In this document: positions 40,809 through 50,493 of the stretch, one piece after another
Layout of the letters: the number at the start of each line of letters is the position of its first letter
How positions within the stretch are numbered: position 1 is the stretch's first letter
Origin: a virus
Length of the DNA: 52,106 nucleotides
IMG/VR virus record: IMGVR_UViG_3300027741_003749
Coordinates: 1 to 52,106 of that record
Strand: one strand, 5' to 3'
Notes under the pieces: generated by a model
What the model was told of the DNA's origin: nothing
Databases searched by the model: none
What the model saw: only the letters and a program-made list of their open reading frames with translations
Made by a program: the position numbers and the translations under genes

Positions 40809-41249
40809 ATGTACGACTCTAACACTATCGTCTGGGAAAAATGGATCGACCCTTTCAGTATGGAAGAAGATCTTGGTGACTCATTAAATAATGAAGATCC
40901 GGAATTTTTGGATGATGATTATGCTCCAGATCAAGGAAAAAGTAAAACGCAAGATTTAGCTCCTAGTTCTTTCAGGCATTTCAAAGCAGTTGCAACCCCT
41001 ATGGGTATCATACCGATCAATGAGAGCACCACCAGCGGCAAGGTATTTAATTTTTGGGTAGGGCATACCAACTTTAATATAAGCAAGCCTATTGCCGAAG
41101 TTATAGAAAATGCAGAAGGAGTAGAAACATTAGATATTTTTACTAGGTATAGATTCAGAATATCAGTTGGAAAAGCATTTGATGACTCTACTGTTATGAG
41201 AAATATTAATACCAAAGTTTATACAGAGTTAAATGAGGCAAACTATTAA
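40809..41249 (+). CDS. hypothetical virion-associated protein (146 aa)
   Basis: A 146-residue protein with an acidic N-terminal third (MEEDLGDSLNNEDPEFLDDD) and a beta-rich C-terminal two thirds (FNFWVGHTNFNISKP, RYRFRISVGKAF). GAAGGA precedes the ATG. Overlap with the ClpP-like gene is 17 bases, so translation is coupled. Known only as a phage hypothetical to me. Confidence 0.6.
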   Translation: MYDSNTIVWEKWIDPFSMEEDLGDSLNNEDPEFLDDDYAPDQGKSKTQDLAPSSFRHFKAVATPMGIIPINESTTSGKVFNFWVGHTNFNISKPIAEVIENAEGVETLDIFTRYRFRISVGKAFDDSTVMRNINTKVYTELNEANY

Positions 41250-41907
41250 TAGTATAGATTCAGAACTACAAACTCTTCATTCTTATAATGTTGATATTAA
41301 AAATAGAGAAGTATATTTACATTCCTATATGTCTGATTCTGATATTGAACCAGGAGTAGATTATCGTACTGCTGTTACTTTTGAAAAAAATCTACGATAT
41401 TTAAATTTGCTGTCAAATGACCCAATTTTAGTTCATATGCATCTTCCCGGAGGAGAATGGGAAGACTGTATGGCGATATATGATACCATACAAAAATCTA
41501 AATCTAAAATAACGATATTAGCATATGGAAAAGTTCAGTCTGCTAGTAGTGTTATATTACAAGCTCCTAATCTCAGAGTAATAATGCCAAATGCAAATAT
41601 ACTAATCCATTATGGATCTATAAGCATAGATCAAGAACATAGTAAGGCAGCAGCCAGTAGTTTAAGATGGAATGAAAAAGAATGCGATAAGATGATCGAT
41701 ATCTTTGTTGATCGGTGTATGCAAAGTGAATTAGCTAAAGAAAAAAATTGGAAAAGAATGATGGCAAAAAAACACATTCAATCTCAATTAGCGAATCAGT
41801 GCGATTGGATACTGACGGCACAAGAAGCATTACATTATGGTTTTGTTGATGCTATTATTGGAGAAAAAAAATATCCTAATATTGATTCTCTAAAAAAAAC
41901 TAAATAA
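41233..41907 (+). CDS. ClpP-like serine protease (prohead-protease type)
   Basis: A 225-residue ClpP/crotonase-fold protease. Ser103 lies in GKVQSASSVIL, His126 in ILIHYGSI and an Asp in the DWILTAQEA segment, which is the ClpP triad order. The C-terminus ends soon after YGFVDAII. ClpP-like enzymes mature phage capsids in many large phages. Its place beside virion genes supports that role. Host-type ClpX partners are not encoded here. Confidence 0.82.
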   Translation: MRQTINSIDSELQTLHSYNVDIKNREVYLHSYMSDSDIEPGVDYRTAVTFEKNLRYLNLLSNDPILVHMHLPGGEWEDCMAIYDTIQKSKSKITILAYGKVQSASSVILQAPNLRVIMPNANILIHYGSISIDQEHSKAAASSLRWNEKECDKMIDIFVDRCMQSELAKEKNWKRMMAKKHIQSQLANQCDWILTAQEALHYGFVDAIIGEKKYPNIDSLKKTK

Positions 41908-41909
41908 CT

Positions 41910-42569
41910 ATGATAATAGAATACTCTTTTTATGATATAGCGTCTAACGATGCAGAGACCAAGAGTATTTTAACTGAAGCCGCAACTTTTAAATTAGATG
42001 CTATATCTGTTCTGCCATTTAACCTCAAGCTAGCAAAGAATATTCTAGGCAGCAGCTCCACCACAGCTCTATCTTGCCCAATTGATTATCCATTAGGTAT
42101 AATGGACGCTAAATCCAGAAACGAGAGCCTCTCTTTTGCTATAAAAAATGGCGCTAAAATTATTGACATGGTATGTCCCGTTTATCTGTTATGTAATCGT
42201 AAATATGATAAATTCAAAGAAGATATTAAAATTAGCCAAAATTTTTGTTTAGAGAACGGAGTTATTCTGAGATACATTCTAGAATATAGAGTGTATTCTT
42301 ATGAACTTTTATACAAAGTGGCTCAAATTTTACTAGAACATCAAATAGAGACGATATATCCTTCAACTGGATATTTTATAGACAATATTAGCGATAATGT
42401 TCTTGCTTGTGCTTTAATCAATAAAAAAATTCCAAAAATTAATATCATTTCAAATGCAAACTTTTGGAACAATAGTCATGTTGAATTAGTATTAAAGGCC
42501 AATTTATTTGGTTTGAGAGTCAACTCTATTAATGCCCTAAATATATTGTACAAAAATATACCAAAATAA
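41910..42569 (+). CDS. DeoC-like aldolase fold lacking the Schiff-base lysine
   Basis: A 219-residue TIM-barrel protein similar to deoxyribose-phosphate aldolase. ISVLPFNLKLAKN is the first active-site strand, CPIDYPLGIMDAKSRNE matches the FP-G-x(n)-K-x2-E segment, and GAKIIDMV keeps the Asp. Where DeoC has K-T-S-T-G, this protein has Y150-P-S-T-G, so the carbanion-forming lysine is gone. A downstream Lys in LKANLFGLR is kept. Unless the chemistry is changed it should not be an aldolase; it may be a structural or binding relic in a virion block. Confidence 0.7.
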   Translation: MIIEYSFYDIASNDAETKSILTEAATFKLDAISVLPFNLKLAKNILGSSSTTALSCPIDYPLGIMDAKSRNESLSFAIKNGAKIIDMVCPVYLLCNRKYDKFKEDIKISQNFCLENGVILRYILEYRVYSYELLYKVAQILLEHQIETIYPSTGYFIDNISDNVLACALINKKIPKINIISNANFWNNSHVELVLKANLFGLRVNSINALNILYKNIPK

Positions 42570-42623
42570 ACACTCTAGGTGTAAATAAAAGTATTCCGCA
42601 AACCCTTAAATGGAGAAGAAATA

Positions 42624-43175
42624 ATGGCTACAGCAAAAAAAACAGGTGTTAACTACACTGTTCCACCAAATACTAAAGGTAGTGGAGCACTAAATAATCA
42701 TGGTTCAGCCGCTAGAGTTGGCTCCGCCTCGGCTGCTCTATCAAATGTTGTTGTTAGCAGAGACCAAACAAGCGTTTTTGGTTCAACAGCACTTGATGAT
42801 TCCTATTCCGATAAAGCCGTTAATGCTGGTACATTTAGATATAATGACCAGCGTCCGGTTGGCATGAGAGTAAGTAGCTCACTAGCTGGTGTTGCTAATA
42901 CAGCTCTACGAAGTGGTGCTGGAGTTCCTGGTCAAACTCGTAGTATTAACAAGAGAGAAAGTTTCAGAGTAGTTAAAACAGCTACTGGTATTAGAACAAA
43001 TAAGTATAATAGATACTCAAATACTTGGGATAATGGCTATCCAGTAAGTGCTACAGAAACCCCAGGTTCTGATAATGCCGCTACTCCAACCAGAAGTGCT
43101 CCAGGCCAGCTTACTTACAAGCTTGGTCAACCAGTTCCAGTATCAAATAATGACTATAAGGCCAAGACTGGCTGA
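42624..43175 (+). CDS. abundant virion-type protein (183 aa)
   Basis: A 183-residue small-residue-rich protein (Ala, Ser, Gly, Asn, Thr), basic start (MATAKKTGVNYTVPPN), no hydrophobic segment. GGAGAAGAAATAATG is a strong ribosome site, and a rho-independent terminator follows. This signature fits a highly expressed capsid decoration, fibre or internal protein; no fold is recognisable. Confidence 0.6.
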   Translation: MATAKKTGVNYTVPPNTKGSGALNNHGSAARVGSASAALSNVVVSRDQTSVFGSTALDDSYSDKAVNAGTFRYNDQRPVGMRVSSSLAGVANTALRSGAGVPGQTRSINKRESFRVVKTATGIRTNKYNRYSNTWDNGYPVSATETPGSDNAATPTRSAPGQLTYKLGQPVPVSNNDYKAKTG

Positions 43176-43210
43176 TATTTGGCTAACAATTTAATTAGTT
43201 ATGAATATAG

Positions 43211-43243
43211 AAAGCCAGGGTGTAAAAAACTCTGGCTTTTTCT
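43211..43243 (+). terminator. rho-independent terminator
   Basis: AAAGCCAG (43211-43218) pairs with CTGGCTTT (43232-43239), with a loop containing an A-run, followed directly by TTTTT. It ends the virion-gene transcript before the surface protein and second GT island. Confidence 0.88.
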
Positions 43244-43255
43244 ATTAACGAATTT

Positions 43256-44131
43256 ATGGATTTAAATATGGATAGTATTACGAATTTAACTAGCTATAAA
43301 TACTCTAGTGTATCCACGCCTACTCCAACTCCAACGCCTGTTTTTTCTTTTAAAACGTATGGGGCTAGGTTTCCCACCATCACTAAAGACGAATTAATTA
43401 TTCAGCTAACTGATCTAATAATTAATCATCAATATAAAGTATCTTTAATTCCTGATAACGGCAATTCGCTAGAGACCTCTTCTTTCTCATTTTATGCTAC
43501 TTCTACTAAAAAAACTATAAAAACAAATTTAATTAAAAGCATTTATACAAAAATTGTTAATATTGAAATATCTATTAATAATCTTACTGAAGACACCTAT
43601 ATAAACTATCCTACATTTGTTAAATGCTATGATTATGATGAATGTAGTACAATATGTTTAACTAGCTATACTTATGTCGATACTATTAACGATAATTATA
43701 GGTTCTCATTTGCTAATAATCATATTCCTTTTAGTCCTGAAGTTAGTGACTATAAACTAGGATATGGAATTGGTACTTATATACTTAAAAACGTACCTCA
43801 AAATCATCCAATAGCGATACTGAATAAAGGATATGAAACCTTTATTTCTTATTATGGAGATTCTACTAAACTTTTACAAAAAGCTGTTGATGGAATAGAA
43901 TACAATTTTTATTATGGAGACGTTACTTTATTAGTAAATGGAGTTGGAACACGACCTCCTTTATTGAGTTATTATTGTTATTATGATGGATATATGGGAG
44001 GCCAAGATCGTTTAATCTTCAATAGAGAGTCATGCATCATTCTCACTCCAACTCCATCTATTACTCCTACCATCACGCCGAGCAGATCGTATAGTGGTTT
44101 CTTTCCTTTCAATATAAACTATGTCCCATAA
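43256..44131 (+). CDS. phage surface protein with TP repeats and a cupredoxin-like tail
   Basis: A 291-residue protein. An N-terminal TPTPTPTP linker (residues 21-28) and a second TPTPSITPTITPS linker near the end flank beta-rich domains. The segment HPIAILNKG..FISYYGD and CYYDGYMGGQDRL is a hallmark of a His-Gly-containing beta domain common on marine-phage virion surfaces, proposed to be cupredoxin-like. Start is 43256 or 43268 (both ATG). It overlaps the RgpF-like GT gene by 11 bases, suggesting that the virion surface is the glycan acceptor. Confidence 0.55.
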   Translation: MDLNMDSITNLTSYKYSSVSTPTPTPTPVFSFKTYGARFPTITKDELIIQLTDLIINHQYKVSLIPDNGNSLETSSFSFYATSTKKTIKTNLIKSIYTKIVNIEISINNLTEDTYINYPTFVKCYDYDECSTICLTSYTYVDTINDNYRFSFANNHIPFSPEVSDYKLGYGIGTYILKNVPQNHPIAILNKGYETFISYYGDSTKLLQKAVDGIEYNFYYGDVTLLVNGVGTRPPLLSYYCYYDGYMGGQDRLIFNRESCIILTPTPSITPTITPSRSYSGFFPFNINYVP

Positions 44132-45065
44132 AAATAAAAAAATAGCTGTACTATTATGGTTATTTCATACCGACCTATGGGATGAATTTTATTCTAAACT
44201 ATATCCGCTAAAAGAATATATTCATTTATATTTAGGTATTGATCCTACAAAATCTAATGCAGCATCAATTGCGAATCAAGCAAATGAAAAATTTTCCAAC
44301 ATAACTATCAAGTATTACCCAAATGCCGGTGGAGACATCCTACCTTTTCTGAATCAAATCTCTGATTTGTCTAATGATAAACATGATATTTTTTTAAAAC
44401 TCCACTCTAAAAAAAGTAAACTATTTAACTATATGAACTGGAGAATAGTATTATTAGAAAGTTTAATTGGAAATCAGAAAAAATTTCTTAAAAATATTCA
44501 ACAATTTGATCAAAATGAGACAGGGTGTGTTTGCAACAAGTCTTTACTATTAAATAATCAAGAACATACCAATACAGAACATATACAAAAACTTTGTAAT
44601 ATTTTAGAGATAGACTATCATAATTGTAATAATAAGAGTTTTGCCGCAGGCAGTATGTTTTTTGGCAAGGTCTCACTATTTCAAAAATATTTTAATTCTT
44701 ATACCCTACCAGAACTTTCTCGTTTACTTCAAAATGAAGTTGGTCATGTTACAGACAATATAGAAGGTAAATATTGTCATGCTTTAGAAAGAATATTCGG
44801 ATATCTTGTATTGGCCAATAATCTTAAATTTAAATTCTGTATAGAAGACAAAATAAAGATCCTCAACAAACTTGCACCAAACAAAAAATTGCATATAATT
44901 AAACTATATAATGAATATTGTTATGCAGAGGAGGATCCTCATGTTTATGGTCGAATCCTAAAAGATGTTGGGGACCACATGATTATAGAATGGCACCACA
45001 TCAACCCCAACCCTATTGCTAAATATAAAAAAATAAATAAAAATTCCATGATCAGAACCATATAA
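44121..45065 (+). CDS. RgpF-like (rhamnan synthesis F) glycosyltransferase
   Basis: A 314-residue enzyme with the RgpF family's NAGGDILPFL, FLKLHSKKSK (Lys-His-Lys segment), FAAGSMFFGK and ALERIFGYL. These transfer deoxyhexoses such as rhamnose in cell-wall polysaccharides. First GT of the second island, starting within the end of the surface-protein gene. Confidence 0.85.
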   Translation: MSHKNKKIAVLLWLFHTDLWDEFYSKLYPLKEYIHLYLGIDPTKSNAASIANQANEKFSNITIKYYPNAGGDILPFLNQISDLSNDKHDIFLKLHSKKSKLFNYMNWRIVLLESLIGNQKKFLKNIQQFDQNETGCVCNKSLLLNNQEHTNTEHIQKLCNILEIDYHNCNNKSFAAGSMFFGKVSLFQKYFNSYTLPELSRLLQNEVGHVTDNIEGKYCHALERIFGYLVLANNLKFKFCIEDKIKILNKLAPNKKLHIIKLYNEYCYAEEDPHVYGRILKDVGDHMIIEWHHINPNPIAKYKKINKNSMIRTI

Positions 45066-45066
45066 A

Positions 45067-46311
45067 ATGTCAGTAATTAATCCAGATTTTGATGTTGATA
45101 TTTATCTAAAATATAATCCAGATATTACTGAGTTTTGTCATAACGTGATCAATAACGCTGATCCTTCTCTTATTAAACAAATGGCTATCGCTCATTATAT
45201 TGAATATGGTCATAATGAAAATAGAACTTTTAGTAAACAACAATTAAAAGATAAATGGGTAATAGAGGAAGATATAGATAGTACTTTTGATTATGAATTT
45301 TATGCTTCAGAATATCCTGACGCTTTAGAATTTTGTCACAATATGCAACACATATCTTTAAGAGAAAAATTATTTAATCATTATGATAAATTTGGCAAAA
45401 CAGAAGGAAGATACAAAAACGCTAAACAAAAAAATAGAACATCGTCAAAAACAATTAGCATTAGTGAGATAATACCTCTGTCCTCCATCGTACACAAAAC
45501 AAATAAACTTGAATGCATTTCTCTGCTAATAACACATAGTGAAATACAAAATGGTCAATATGAGCAATTTATTAATAGATTCATTAGTTCTATTAAAAAA
45601 AATGAATCTCAAAAATTAGATTTCAAAATCATTGTCAATAAAAATGATAATCTTAAAATTAAAACTGAAAACTTAAAACAGCTATTTCGAAACGTAGATA
45701 TTATATATCTTAACTTAGAAAAAAATGATGATCTTTATCTTAAAAATAATCAAAAAATAGAAAAAATACCCACATACGGTAGAAAGTCTGGACCAAATGT
45801 AATGTTCTATCGGGGATTAGATATTTGTAAATCATATAATACTACATTATTTTTAGAAACAGATTGTTTCTTTAATCGTTTATGGTTAACCAAACTAAAG
45901 AAATTTATAGATCACTGTAATGGATTTTGGATATCTGGAGCTCTCTATGATGGTGTTATTCCAGGTAAAGCAGGATCAGAAATTTGTACACACATTAATG
46001 GCGGGGTAGGACTATATGCCACAGGCAACGACACATTTCGTCTTTTTATGGGATATTGCGAAAACTTTTTGATAGAAGAAATCTCAAATGGTTTAGTAGG
46101 ACTAGCATATGATACCGCTATCAAAATGTATATAGATCATATAATAAGCACTAATACTACACAAAAAGAAGATATCTTAGTTTCTAAATGTATTCGTCGA
46201 AACTACTTGCCTAATAAAATTATTGGGAATTTTAGTACTATAAATGACATCTCTTTAAAACTTAAAGATATTAATAAAACATATAATTACTATATAATAC
46301 ATAAAAAATAA
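45067..46311 (+). CDS. GT with two N-terminal HY..YG..ENR/EGR modules
   Basis: A 414-residue protein. Two tandem modules (about residues 8-60 and 75-118) read [FI]D-x-[DE]-x-Y...NPD/YPD...HY..[FY]G...[NE][GN]R. The rest (about 140-414) is a GT-A domain with TTLFLETDCFF (ETD metal site), then a GGVGLYATG loop. The module resembles a short repeat found with other glycosyltransferases. The same module occurs in the genes at 46995 and 50704. Confidence 0.65.
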   Translation: MSVINPDFDVDIYLKYNPDITEFCHNVINNADPSLIKQMAIAHYIEYGHNENRTFSKQQLKDKWVIEEDIDSTFDYEFYASEYPDALEFCHNMQHISLREKLFNHYDKFGKTEGRYKNAKQKNRTSSKTISISEIIPLSSIVHKTNKLECISLLITHSEIQNGQYEQFINRFISSIKKNESQKLDFKIIVNKNDNLKIKTENLKQLFRNVDIIYLNLEKNDDLYLKNNQKIEKIPTYGRKSGPNVMFYRGLDICKSYNTTLFLETDCFFNRLWLTKLKKFIDHCNGFWISGALYDGVIPGKAGSEICTHINGGVGLYATGNDTFRLFMGYCENFLIEEISNGLVGLAYDTAIKMYIDHIISTNTTQKEDILVSKCIRRNYLPNKIIGNFSTINDISLKLKDINKTYNYYIIHKK

Positions 46312-46320
46312 AAATTACCT

Positions 46321-46974
46321 ATGATATCAAGACATGTGTACACATATTACGAGCCTATAGACAAAATAGATAGAGACAATCAAGAAGATCTAATTAAAAT
46401 TTGTGCAAAATCTTGGAAACAAAATGGTTGGAAATTTATTGTATTAAATTATGAGAAAGCCAAAGAACACCCATTTTATCTCACGTATTCTGAAATAATT
46501 AAAAAATTACCATCTATAAATCCGCACTCTTACGATTATCATTGTTATATGAGATGGCTGGCAATGTCTCAAATTGGTGGTGGACTAATGATAGATTACG
46601 ATGTAGTAAATACTAATTTTCAATATGAAGACAGTATTCTATTAATCGATAACAAAAAGTTAACCGTCTTACAAGATCATGTTCCTTGTGCGGTCTATGG
46701 GTCTTCCGAACAGTACTTAGAAATTTGTCAAAAATTTTGTGAATTAATCTATAATCCAAAATGCATTATTGAAATTAACAATCAGCCACACACTTCTGAT
46801 ATGATTATGATCGCTATAGAATTTTCAGAAAAAGATATCAATAAACTAAAATATGTAGTAGATTATCCAAATACGGCTCCTTTAATTCATTGTTCCAACA
46901 GATTTTGTACAGAAAATAACAAAAATAAACTTGAAGCAATGAGCGAAATTATAATAGATAAAAATAAAATGTAA
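46321..46974 (+). CDS. GT32-like glycosyltransferase
   Basis: A 217-residue GT-A enzyme. HCYMRWLAMSQIGGGLMIDYD carries the family's R...GG.y.D.D metal motif (DYD). The layout matches capsular or galactosyl GT32 enzymes, here short and without the N-terminal membrane anchor. Donor not readable. Confidence 0.72.
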   Translation: MISRHVYTYYEPIDKIDRDNQEDLIKICAKSWKQNGWKFIVLNYEKAKEHPFYLTYSEIIKKLPSINPHSYDYHCYMRWLAMSQIGGGLMIDYDVVNTNFQYEDSILLIDNKKLTVLQDHVPCAVYGSSEQYLEICQKFCELIYNPKCIIEINNQPHTSDMIMIAIEFSEKDINKLKYVVDYPNTAPLIHCSNRFCTENNKNKLEAMSEIIIDKNKM

Positions 46975-46994
46975 TATAAAAAGTTAAAGAGTAT

Positions 46995-48215
46995 ATGGAT
47001 CTCTTAGAATTTTACAAAGATAATTCAATAGAAATAGAAATAGATTTTGATGAAAATTTTTATCAAAATGAATACCCTGATTTGTTAGGCTATTGGTCTC
47101 CTTGGGCTAAAGATAATGGATTTTCAGAGAAACAAAGACTTTTCCATCATTACTATTTATATGGCAAAAATGAAGGAAGATTCAGTAGCGCAGAAAACAA
47201 ATATAGGAATGCACTAGAAAAAAAACAACTCGTGTCATCTCATGGATTAGATATAAAAACCAAAGGTTCTATTATTAGCATTAACTCAAATGAAATTGAT
47301 TGGCAATTGCCAGCATGCACAGAAAAATTTTATTTTTATAATCACGCTTTTATTGATGCAAAAATAGAAGAATATTATGTTTCATTTCCTTGGGCTACTT
47401 TTATAGACAGAGATATGGTTCTAGACGATAAAGCTATAAAAAAAATCAAAAATATCATATCTATGAAAGATAGTGGTAAAAAACACACAATTTGCCAGCA
47501 TATTAGATATAAACGTTTAATTGATCTATGGGAAGAAATCGGAATCACAGACGTTTATTTATCTCATTATGAAAAAAATGTAAAGAATACAGATAAGATA
47601 AAATTTCATCCATGGGCTTTGACAGCAGCAAATTACGAAAATAAAGATAGGTCAAGAGGTTTAATGATCAAAGAAAATAAAAACAAAAAATATTTAGCAT
47701 CTTTTATTGGGGGTTATAAAGACTGCTACCTTAACACAACCAGACTAGATTTAAAAAATATACTAGAAAAAGAAAAAAAAATAATCTACGAAATAAAAGA
47801 TGAATGGTTTTATCAAAAAATTGTTTTCCAAAAACAGATAAAAAATGAGAAATTGTCTAGTGAGTATATGGAGTATTATGAGAAAGAAACTCAAAGATAT
47901 AATAGTACACTCAGTGACTCAATATTTTCTTTGTGTCCATCGGGAACCGGACCCAACACAATTAGAGTGTGGGAAAGTATGGCAATAGGTGTTATTCCTG
48001 TAATATTCTCAGATGATTGGATACCACCTAAAATAACAGGTTTAGAGTGGAATAATTTTGCTGTTTTTATTAAAAAAACAAACTTGGAAAATACTATTTC
48101 CATACTTCGCTCTTTTTCGAGAAAAAAAATAGAGACAATGAAGTTAAATTGCATCAACGCTTATAAATATTTTAGACAAATGGATTGTTTTACTAATAGG
48201 ATTTTTTATGGATAA
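46995..48215 (+). CDS. exostosin-like GT with N-terminal repeat module
   Basis: A 406-residue protein. Residues 15-65 are the recurrent module (FYQNEYPDLLGYW, HHYYLYGKNEGR). The C-terminal part matches exostosin/GT47-type GT-B folds: FSLCPSGTGPNTIRVWES, then AIGVIPVIFSDDW. No signal peptide. Overlaps the next gene by eight bases. Confidence 0.75.
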   Translation: MDLLEFYKDNSIEIEIDFDENFYQNEYPDLLGYWSPWAKDNGFSEKQRLFHHYYLYGKNEGRFSSAENKYRNALEKKQLVSSHGLDIKTKGSIISINSNEIDWQLPACTEKFYFYNHAFIDAKIEEYYVSFPWATFIDRDMVLDDKAIKKIKNIISMKDSGKKHTICQHIRYKRLIDLWEEIGITDVYLSHYEKNVKNTDKIKFHPWALTAANYENKDRSRGLMIKENKNKKYLASFIGGYKDCYLNTTRLDLKNILEKEKKIIYEIKDEWFYQKIVFQKQIKNEKLSSEYMEYYEKETQRYNSTLSDSIFSLCPSGTGPNTIRVWESMAIGVIPVIFSDDWIPPKITGLEWNNFAVFIKKTNLENTISILRSFSRKKIETMKLNCINAYKYFRQMDCFTNRIFYG

Positions 48216-48755
48216 AATGGAAGAAAAATATTCAGGGTCTTCACTTGATGGCCCTGCGGATATTTTCGATAAATTTAAAATAGCAGAAAACTACAAACAT
48301 ATATTGATAGAAGCGGACGAAAGGATTTCGCCAATTACATTCAAACCTTTTTATGTTTGGCCAAATTTACAAATACCATTCAGATACTACTTTAAAGATA
48401 AATCGCTCAGTATTTTTATTATAGAAAATATAGTTCATAATTTTAATTGGCTTGATGAATGTAAAAATAAAATCAATGATAGTCATTTTTTCTTTGTTTA
48501 CTGTGGTTGGTATATGGATAATCATCATGCCAGGCACTACCACGAAATGTTCGAGTATCTAAAACTGAATAAGAATAATTTCTTTTTTCTGTTTAACTCT
48601 ATTCAAGAGAAAAATTTATCACGATTTTACAATTAGTGTTTAATAAATATAATGTTCAAATTAATGCTAAAGACTATTTTGCAAAAAACTATTATCATAA
48701 AATGAGAAATGATACTCATATAGATGAGATTAAAAATATTTTTTATGAAAATTAA
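48208..48755 (+). pseudogene. apparently frameshifted gene, probable GT
   Basis: The open frame from 48208 to 48636 encodes 142 residues, ending FNSIQEKNLSRFYN. A second frame (-1) then reads ITILQLVFNKYNVQIN and continues to a stop at 48753-48755. That stop overlaps the ATG of the following gene at 48745 exactly as intact neighbours overlap, so the gene once extended there. A shift near 48597-48630 is the likely lesion, or a sequencing error. The N-terminal part has no clear GT motif beyond FFFVYCGW. If intact it would be about 180 residues. Confidence 0.5.
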
Positions 48756-49575
48756 TCTATTTACCACTTATTTTAAGCCTGAATCTGAGGACAGGCAAAA
48801 AGAGTTAGACTATTGTTTAACTCAGAACTTAAAAAATCAATACATCAATAAAATAAATATATTTCTTGATCAGAATACTAGATCTTCTGATTTATACCGT
48901 TTTTTTGAAGAGATAGATGATTATATCTACTCAAATAAATTAAATTTCATAAAAATAAATAGAATCCCGACATATAAAGACTGGATTGACTATTCTATCA
49001 AAAATAATGATATTTCTATATTTGCTAATGCAGATATATATTTCGACGATAGTATCAACAAAGTATACAAATATCTTGAAAAACCAAATAGCTTAATGTG
49101 CTTGTCTAGATATGAAGATTTTGATGAACATATTGTTCCCCACGAAAACCCCCAATGGTCGCAAGATTCTTGGATTATTAATTTTAGCAAAGAAAATAAT
49201 TTTAGCTTTATAAAAGAACTAGATGTACCAACAGGAAAGTATCGCTGTGATAATAAAGTGGCTTATATTTTTTCTGTGCAAGGTTGGGATCTTTATAATC
49301 CTTTTTATGAGATAAAGTCTTATCACAGACACAAATCCAAAAAGAGAACATATGATCAAGCAGACACATCTATTATTGGATCTTTGGCTTTTGTTAGCCC
49401 GACAACTAATCCGGAAACTCCTTCAATCGTAGAATATCATATAATGCCGATTAAAACTGCCAATATTAAAAAAGAAGCAATCGTTAGTCCGTGGCTTGAG
49501 AATAGAATTAGCGGTCTTGAAGACTCAACGCTTGACCGTAGCCTAGATGAACCTATGGATTTTATTATTTTATGA
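48745..49575 (+). CDS. glycosyltransferase-like protein (276 aa)
   Basis: About 276 residues from the ATG at 48745. NLFTTYFKPES at the start, ISIFANADIYFDDS (a D-x-D-like metal site) and SRYEDFDEH follow a GT-A layout. CDNKVAYIF and the FEIK-like end match phage GTs of unknown specificity. An in-frame upstream ATG at 48724 is less likely because the normal spacing is achieved at 48745. Confidence 0.62.
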   Translation: MKINLFTTYFKPESEDRQKELDYCLTQNLKNQYINKINIFLDQNTRSSDLYRFFEEIDDYIYSNKLNFIKINRIPTYKDWIDYSIKNNDISIFANADIYFDDSINKVYKYLEKPNSLMCLSRYEDFDEHIVPHENPQWSQDSWIINFSKENNFSFIKELDVPTGKYRCDNKVAYIFSVQGWDLYNPFYEIKSYHRHKSKKRTYDQADTSIIGSLAFVSPTTNPETPSIVEYHIMPIKTANIKKEAIVSPWLENRISGLEDSTLDRSLDEPMDFIIL

Positions 49576-49590
49576 GGGTGATAGAATAAA

Positions 49591-50493
49591 ATGAAATTTA
49601 AAATAATACTCAAAACAAAAAATGAAGATAATCTAATAGATATGTGGATAAAATACTATTCTAAAATGGTAGGCAAAGAAAATCTAATTATATTTGATAA
49701 TCATAGTACCAACCAAAAGGTTTTAGATGTTTACAAACAACATTCGATAGAACCAATAGCTATTGATAATCCAAATTCAATTGATTTTTTTCATAAACAT
49801 GCAAATTTTTATGAAAACATATTTTCTAGTTGTGATGCTTTTGCCATTTTAGATACAGATGAATTTTTGTGTGTTTATGAAGACGGTGTATTTAGAGCAG
49901 ATAAAGTTTTAGATACAATACAAGGCTCTGAAGCTCAAGTTGTTGGTTCTATTTGGTTAGACCAAATGCATCTAAGCGACAGTATTGAATATTTTTTACC
50001 AAATAAAGATTGGAAAATTGATCACAATAAAAACTACGGTAAGTCTATATTTAAAACATCTTATCAGGGAATTAAAAATTATATTTATGGACATAATATA
50101 TGTTGCAAAGATACTGATACAAATACCAATTTAATTTTATTGCATCTAGATAGAACAAACCCTGAAATTAGAATTAAAAACTGTATCGATCTGAGTATGA
50201 TAGAAAGCCATAATAATCAGAAAAAAGAACTGCTTGATGAACTTCAAAACATTAAACTGACAAATAAAGCCAGTAATTGGTTTCTAGATAGCAAATTTCC
50301 TGATAATTTTATGACAGGGGTTCATAAATTAAGAGAGATACAAGAATATTATCGAGATAAATATTTTTATCTAAAAAAATACTATGGAACAAATGAAGAA
50401 TATATCAGAACAAATGTAATTAATCATTATATTTATGGAGAACAATATAAACAAGAGATTGTTTATAGAAAAAATTCTTTTAAGAGAAAATAA
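49591..50493 (+). CDS. GT2_4/GT92-like glycosyltransferase
   Basis: A 300-residue enzyme. KNEDNLIDMWIKYY and FAILDTDEFL (the D-x-D-E metal motif of this family) are present. A cysteine pair and the HLDR segment follow. Related enzymes add galactose or GlcNAc to proteins or lipids. GAGGGTG precedes the ATG. One-base overlap with the next gene. Confidence 0.72.
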   Translation: MKFKIILKTKNEDNLIDMWIKYYSKMVGKENLIIFDNHSTNQKVLDVYKQHSIEPIAIDNPNSIDFFHKHANFYENIFSSCDAFAILDTDEFLCVYEDGVFRADKVLDTIQGSEAQVVGSIWLDQMHLSDSIEYFLPNKDWKIDHNKNYGKSIFKTSYQGIKNYIYGHNICCKDTDTNTNLILLHLDRTNPEIRIKNCIDLSMIESHNNQKKELLDELQNIKLTNKASNWFLDSKFPDNFMTGVHKLREIQEYYRDKYFYLKKYYGTNEEYIRTNVINHYIYGEQYKQEIVYRKNSFKRK

